Of a stretch of 41,027 nucleotides of DNA, positions 40,451 through 41,027 are shown piece after piece (positions within the stretch are counted from its first letter, which is position 1; the number at the start of each line of letters is the position of its first letter). The position numbers and the translations under genes are program-made. Under the pieces are notes generated by a model. It had not been told where the DNA came from. It did no database searches and saw only the letters and a program-made list of their open reading frames with translations. The stretch is from a virus: positions 1-41,027 of IMG/VR virus record IMGVR_UViG_3300005782_000009. The stretch is one strand, 5' to 3'.

Positions 40451-40555
40451 TTACTTATAACTAATACGGAATACCCAATGGTCTGGCTCGGTCTGTGCAC
40501 CAATAACCCTCTTACCCATAAATCTAACGAACTTCCATAAAAGCCAGGTCTTCAT
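40451..40555 (-). CDS. 34-residue basic peptide
   Basis: MKTWLLWKFVRFMGKRVIGA followed by a more polar tail. A strong AGGAGG lies 4 nt before the ATG, inside the end of the upstream gene region. The peptide could be an amphipathic membrane helix. It lies between the candidate packaging gene and terL. Confidence 0.5.
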   Translation of the reverse strand: MKTWLLWKFVRFMGKRVIGAQTEPDHWVFRISYK

Positions 40556-40563
40556 TATTCCTC

Positions 40564-40833
40564 CTAACCAGTAGCATCTAGTAAGTCACCAACCTCTGTC
40601 ATTGTGGGCCCGGTAATGCCATACCTCACTAAATCGGATAGCTTTCCTTTCTTACCATCTAACGCTATGTAACTTTTGTTTAGACTCTTGGCTATCATTA
40701 GGAGCTTGGCTGCCTTCTCAGTTCCTACCTCTATTTGTGAACCTTGCTTTGTAAACCCTACTACTTGTGAACCTTTCTGTGAACCTCGCCTCTCCCTCAT
40801 ATAATCCCTGTGAACCTCTTTACTTTGTGGCAT
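40564..40833 (-). CDS. Hypothetical protein, alternative small terminase candidate
   Basis: An 89-residue basic protein from ATG 40833, spaced 5 nt from AGGAGG; a GTG directly abutting the site is less likely. The first half (HRDYMRERRGSQKGSQVVGF) is charged and may bind DNA, while the second holds a helix-turn-helix-like LMIAKSLNKSYIALDGKKGK. The position just before terL would suit a small terminase subunit; the DUF5681-like gene is the rival. TGATG overlap with the 30-codon gene. Confidence 0.55.
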   Translation of the reverse strand: MPQSKEVHRDYMRERRGSQKGSQVVGFTKQGSQIEVGTEKAAKLLMIAKSLNKSYIALDGKKGKLSDLVRYGITGPTMTEVGDLLDATG

Positions 40834-40925
40834 CACACCCTCCTAAGCCAGATATAGCCTTCCCCAATAAGAACAACTATATACTTGACCCCGCCTAGCT
40901 CTATCTCATCATTAACCCTTATCAT
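40833..40925 (-). CDS. 30-residue small protein
   Basis: MIRVNDEIELGGVKYIVVLI and a short Trp-containing end, likely a small beta structure. Its ATG follows GAGGGGGA, it starts 10 bp after the stop of the zinc-ribbon gene across the circle junction, and its stop overlaps the next ATG as TGATG. This continuity makes it a probable gene. Confidence 0.5.
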   Translation of the reverse strand: MIRVNDEIELGGVKYIVVLIGEGYIWLRRV

Positions 40926-40928
40926 TCC

Positions 40929-41027
40929 CCCTCTATCAATGGCCCAAGGTTATTAACTCACGATACTTAACTGATTTAGTTTTCACCCGAATTGTATTAT
41001 TACAAGCATAGCACGTAGTTTCTATGG
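40929..41027. repeat. Terminal direct repeat, right copy
   Basis: Identical to 1-99. The copy carries only the 3' part of the zinc-ribbon gene (its stop is at 40936-40938). It should be removed when the circle is written as 40,928 bp. Confidence 0.95.

Noticed and set aside
40313-40540. A 75-codon plus-strand frame near terL.
   Set aside because: GTG start without a site, opposite to the operon direction and overlapping the 34-residue gene that has a strong AGGAGG.
1-41027. CRISPR arrays, tRNA genes, insertion sequences, integrase or repressor genes.
   Set aside because: Read-through found no regularly spaced repeats, cloverleaf sets, transposase motifs or lysogeny genes.

Overview
The window is a complete, circularly closed bacteriophage genome. 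Its first and last 99 bases are identical, so the unique circle is about 40,928 bp and coordinate 1 falls inside a gene. It carries a large terminase, a portal, a scaffold, a major capsid protein, connector-like and fibre proteins and a very large virion protein. I see no tape-measure protein, tail tube or sheath, so a short-tailed (podovirus-like) particle is the best guess. I found no integrase, repressor, DNA polymerase, RNA polymerase or convincing endolysin. The 99-base overlap suggests a metagenome assembly. Shine-Dalgarno sites (AGGAGG) and TATAAT promoters point to a bacterial host. The many FmdB-type zinc ribbons and the style of the HNH gene recall phages of uncultivated anaerobes (perhaps Chloroflexota), but the host cannot be fixed from sequence alone.

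Layout. Two opposing transcription units diverge from a 549-bp intergenic region (544-1092) and collide tail-to-tail at 13632-13635. The rightward unit (1093-13635) is the early or replication region. It holds about 40 tightly packed small genes, mostly unknown, many Cys-rich, often joined by ATGA or TAATG overlaps. Recognisable members are an HNH homing-type endonuclease, a probable ssDNA-binding protein, a RecA-like helicase/ATPase, a PUA/ASCH-like protein, a RusA resolvase, a second HNH protein and a calcineurin-like phosphoesterase. The unit ends with a two-helix membrane protein.

The leftward unit is the late region. It starts at a TATAAT promoter near 805-833 and passes a folded leader RNA. 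It then reads a DUF5681-like gene (possible small terminase), crosses the circle junction, and continues through terminase, portal, the 2120-residue protein, scaffold, capsid protein, decoration proteins, a glycosyltransferase plus LicD-like pair, duplicated beta-helix proteins, connector and hub proteins and fibres. It ends in small membrane proteins likely to serve lysis. A second promoter at about 30297 gives the scaffold and capsid genes their own start.

The most unusual content is RNA. A roughly 180-nt two-domain fold lies in the late leader (562-742, minus strand). Two further folds lie in a gene-free stretch of the early operon (1625-1722 and 1743-1838, plus strand); the second is a 25-position hairpin with a pseudoknot that buries an AAGGAGGG sequence. 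None matches a class I can name. Other notable points are four FmdB zinc ribbons scattered among virion genes, a duplicated beta-helix plus zinc-ribbon cassette, sugar-modifying enzymes inside the structural operon, and a dozen or so genes under 60 codons.
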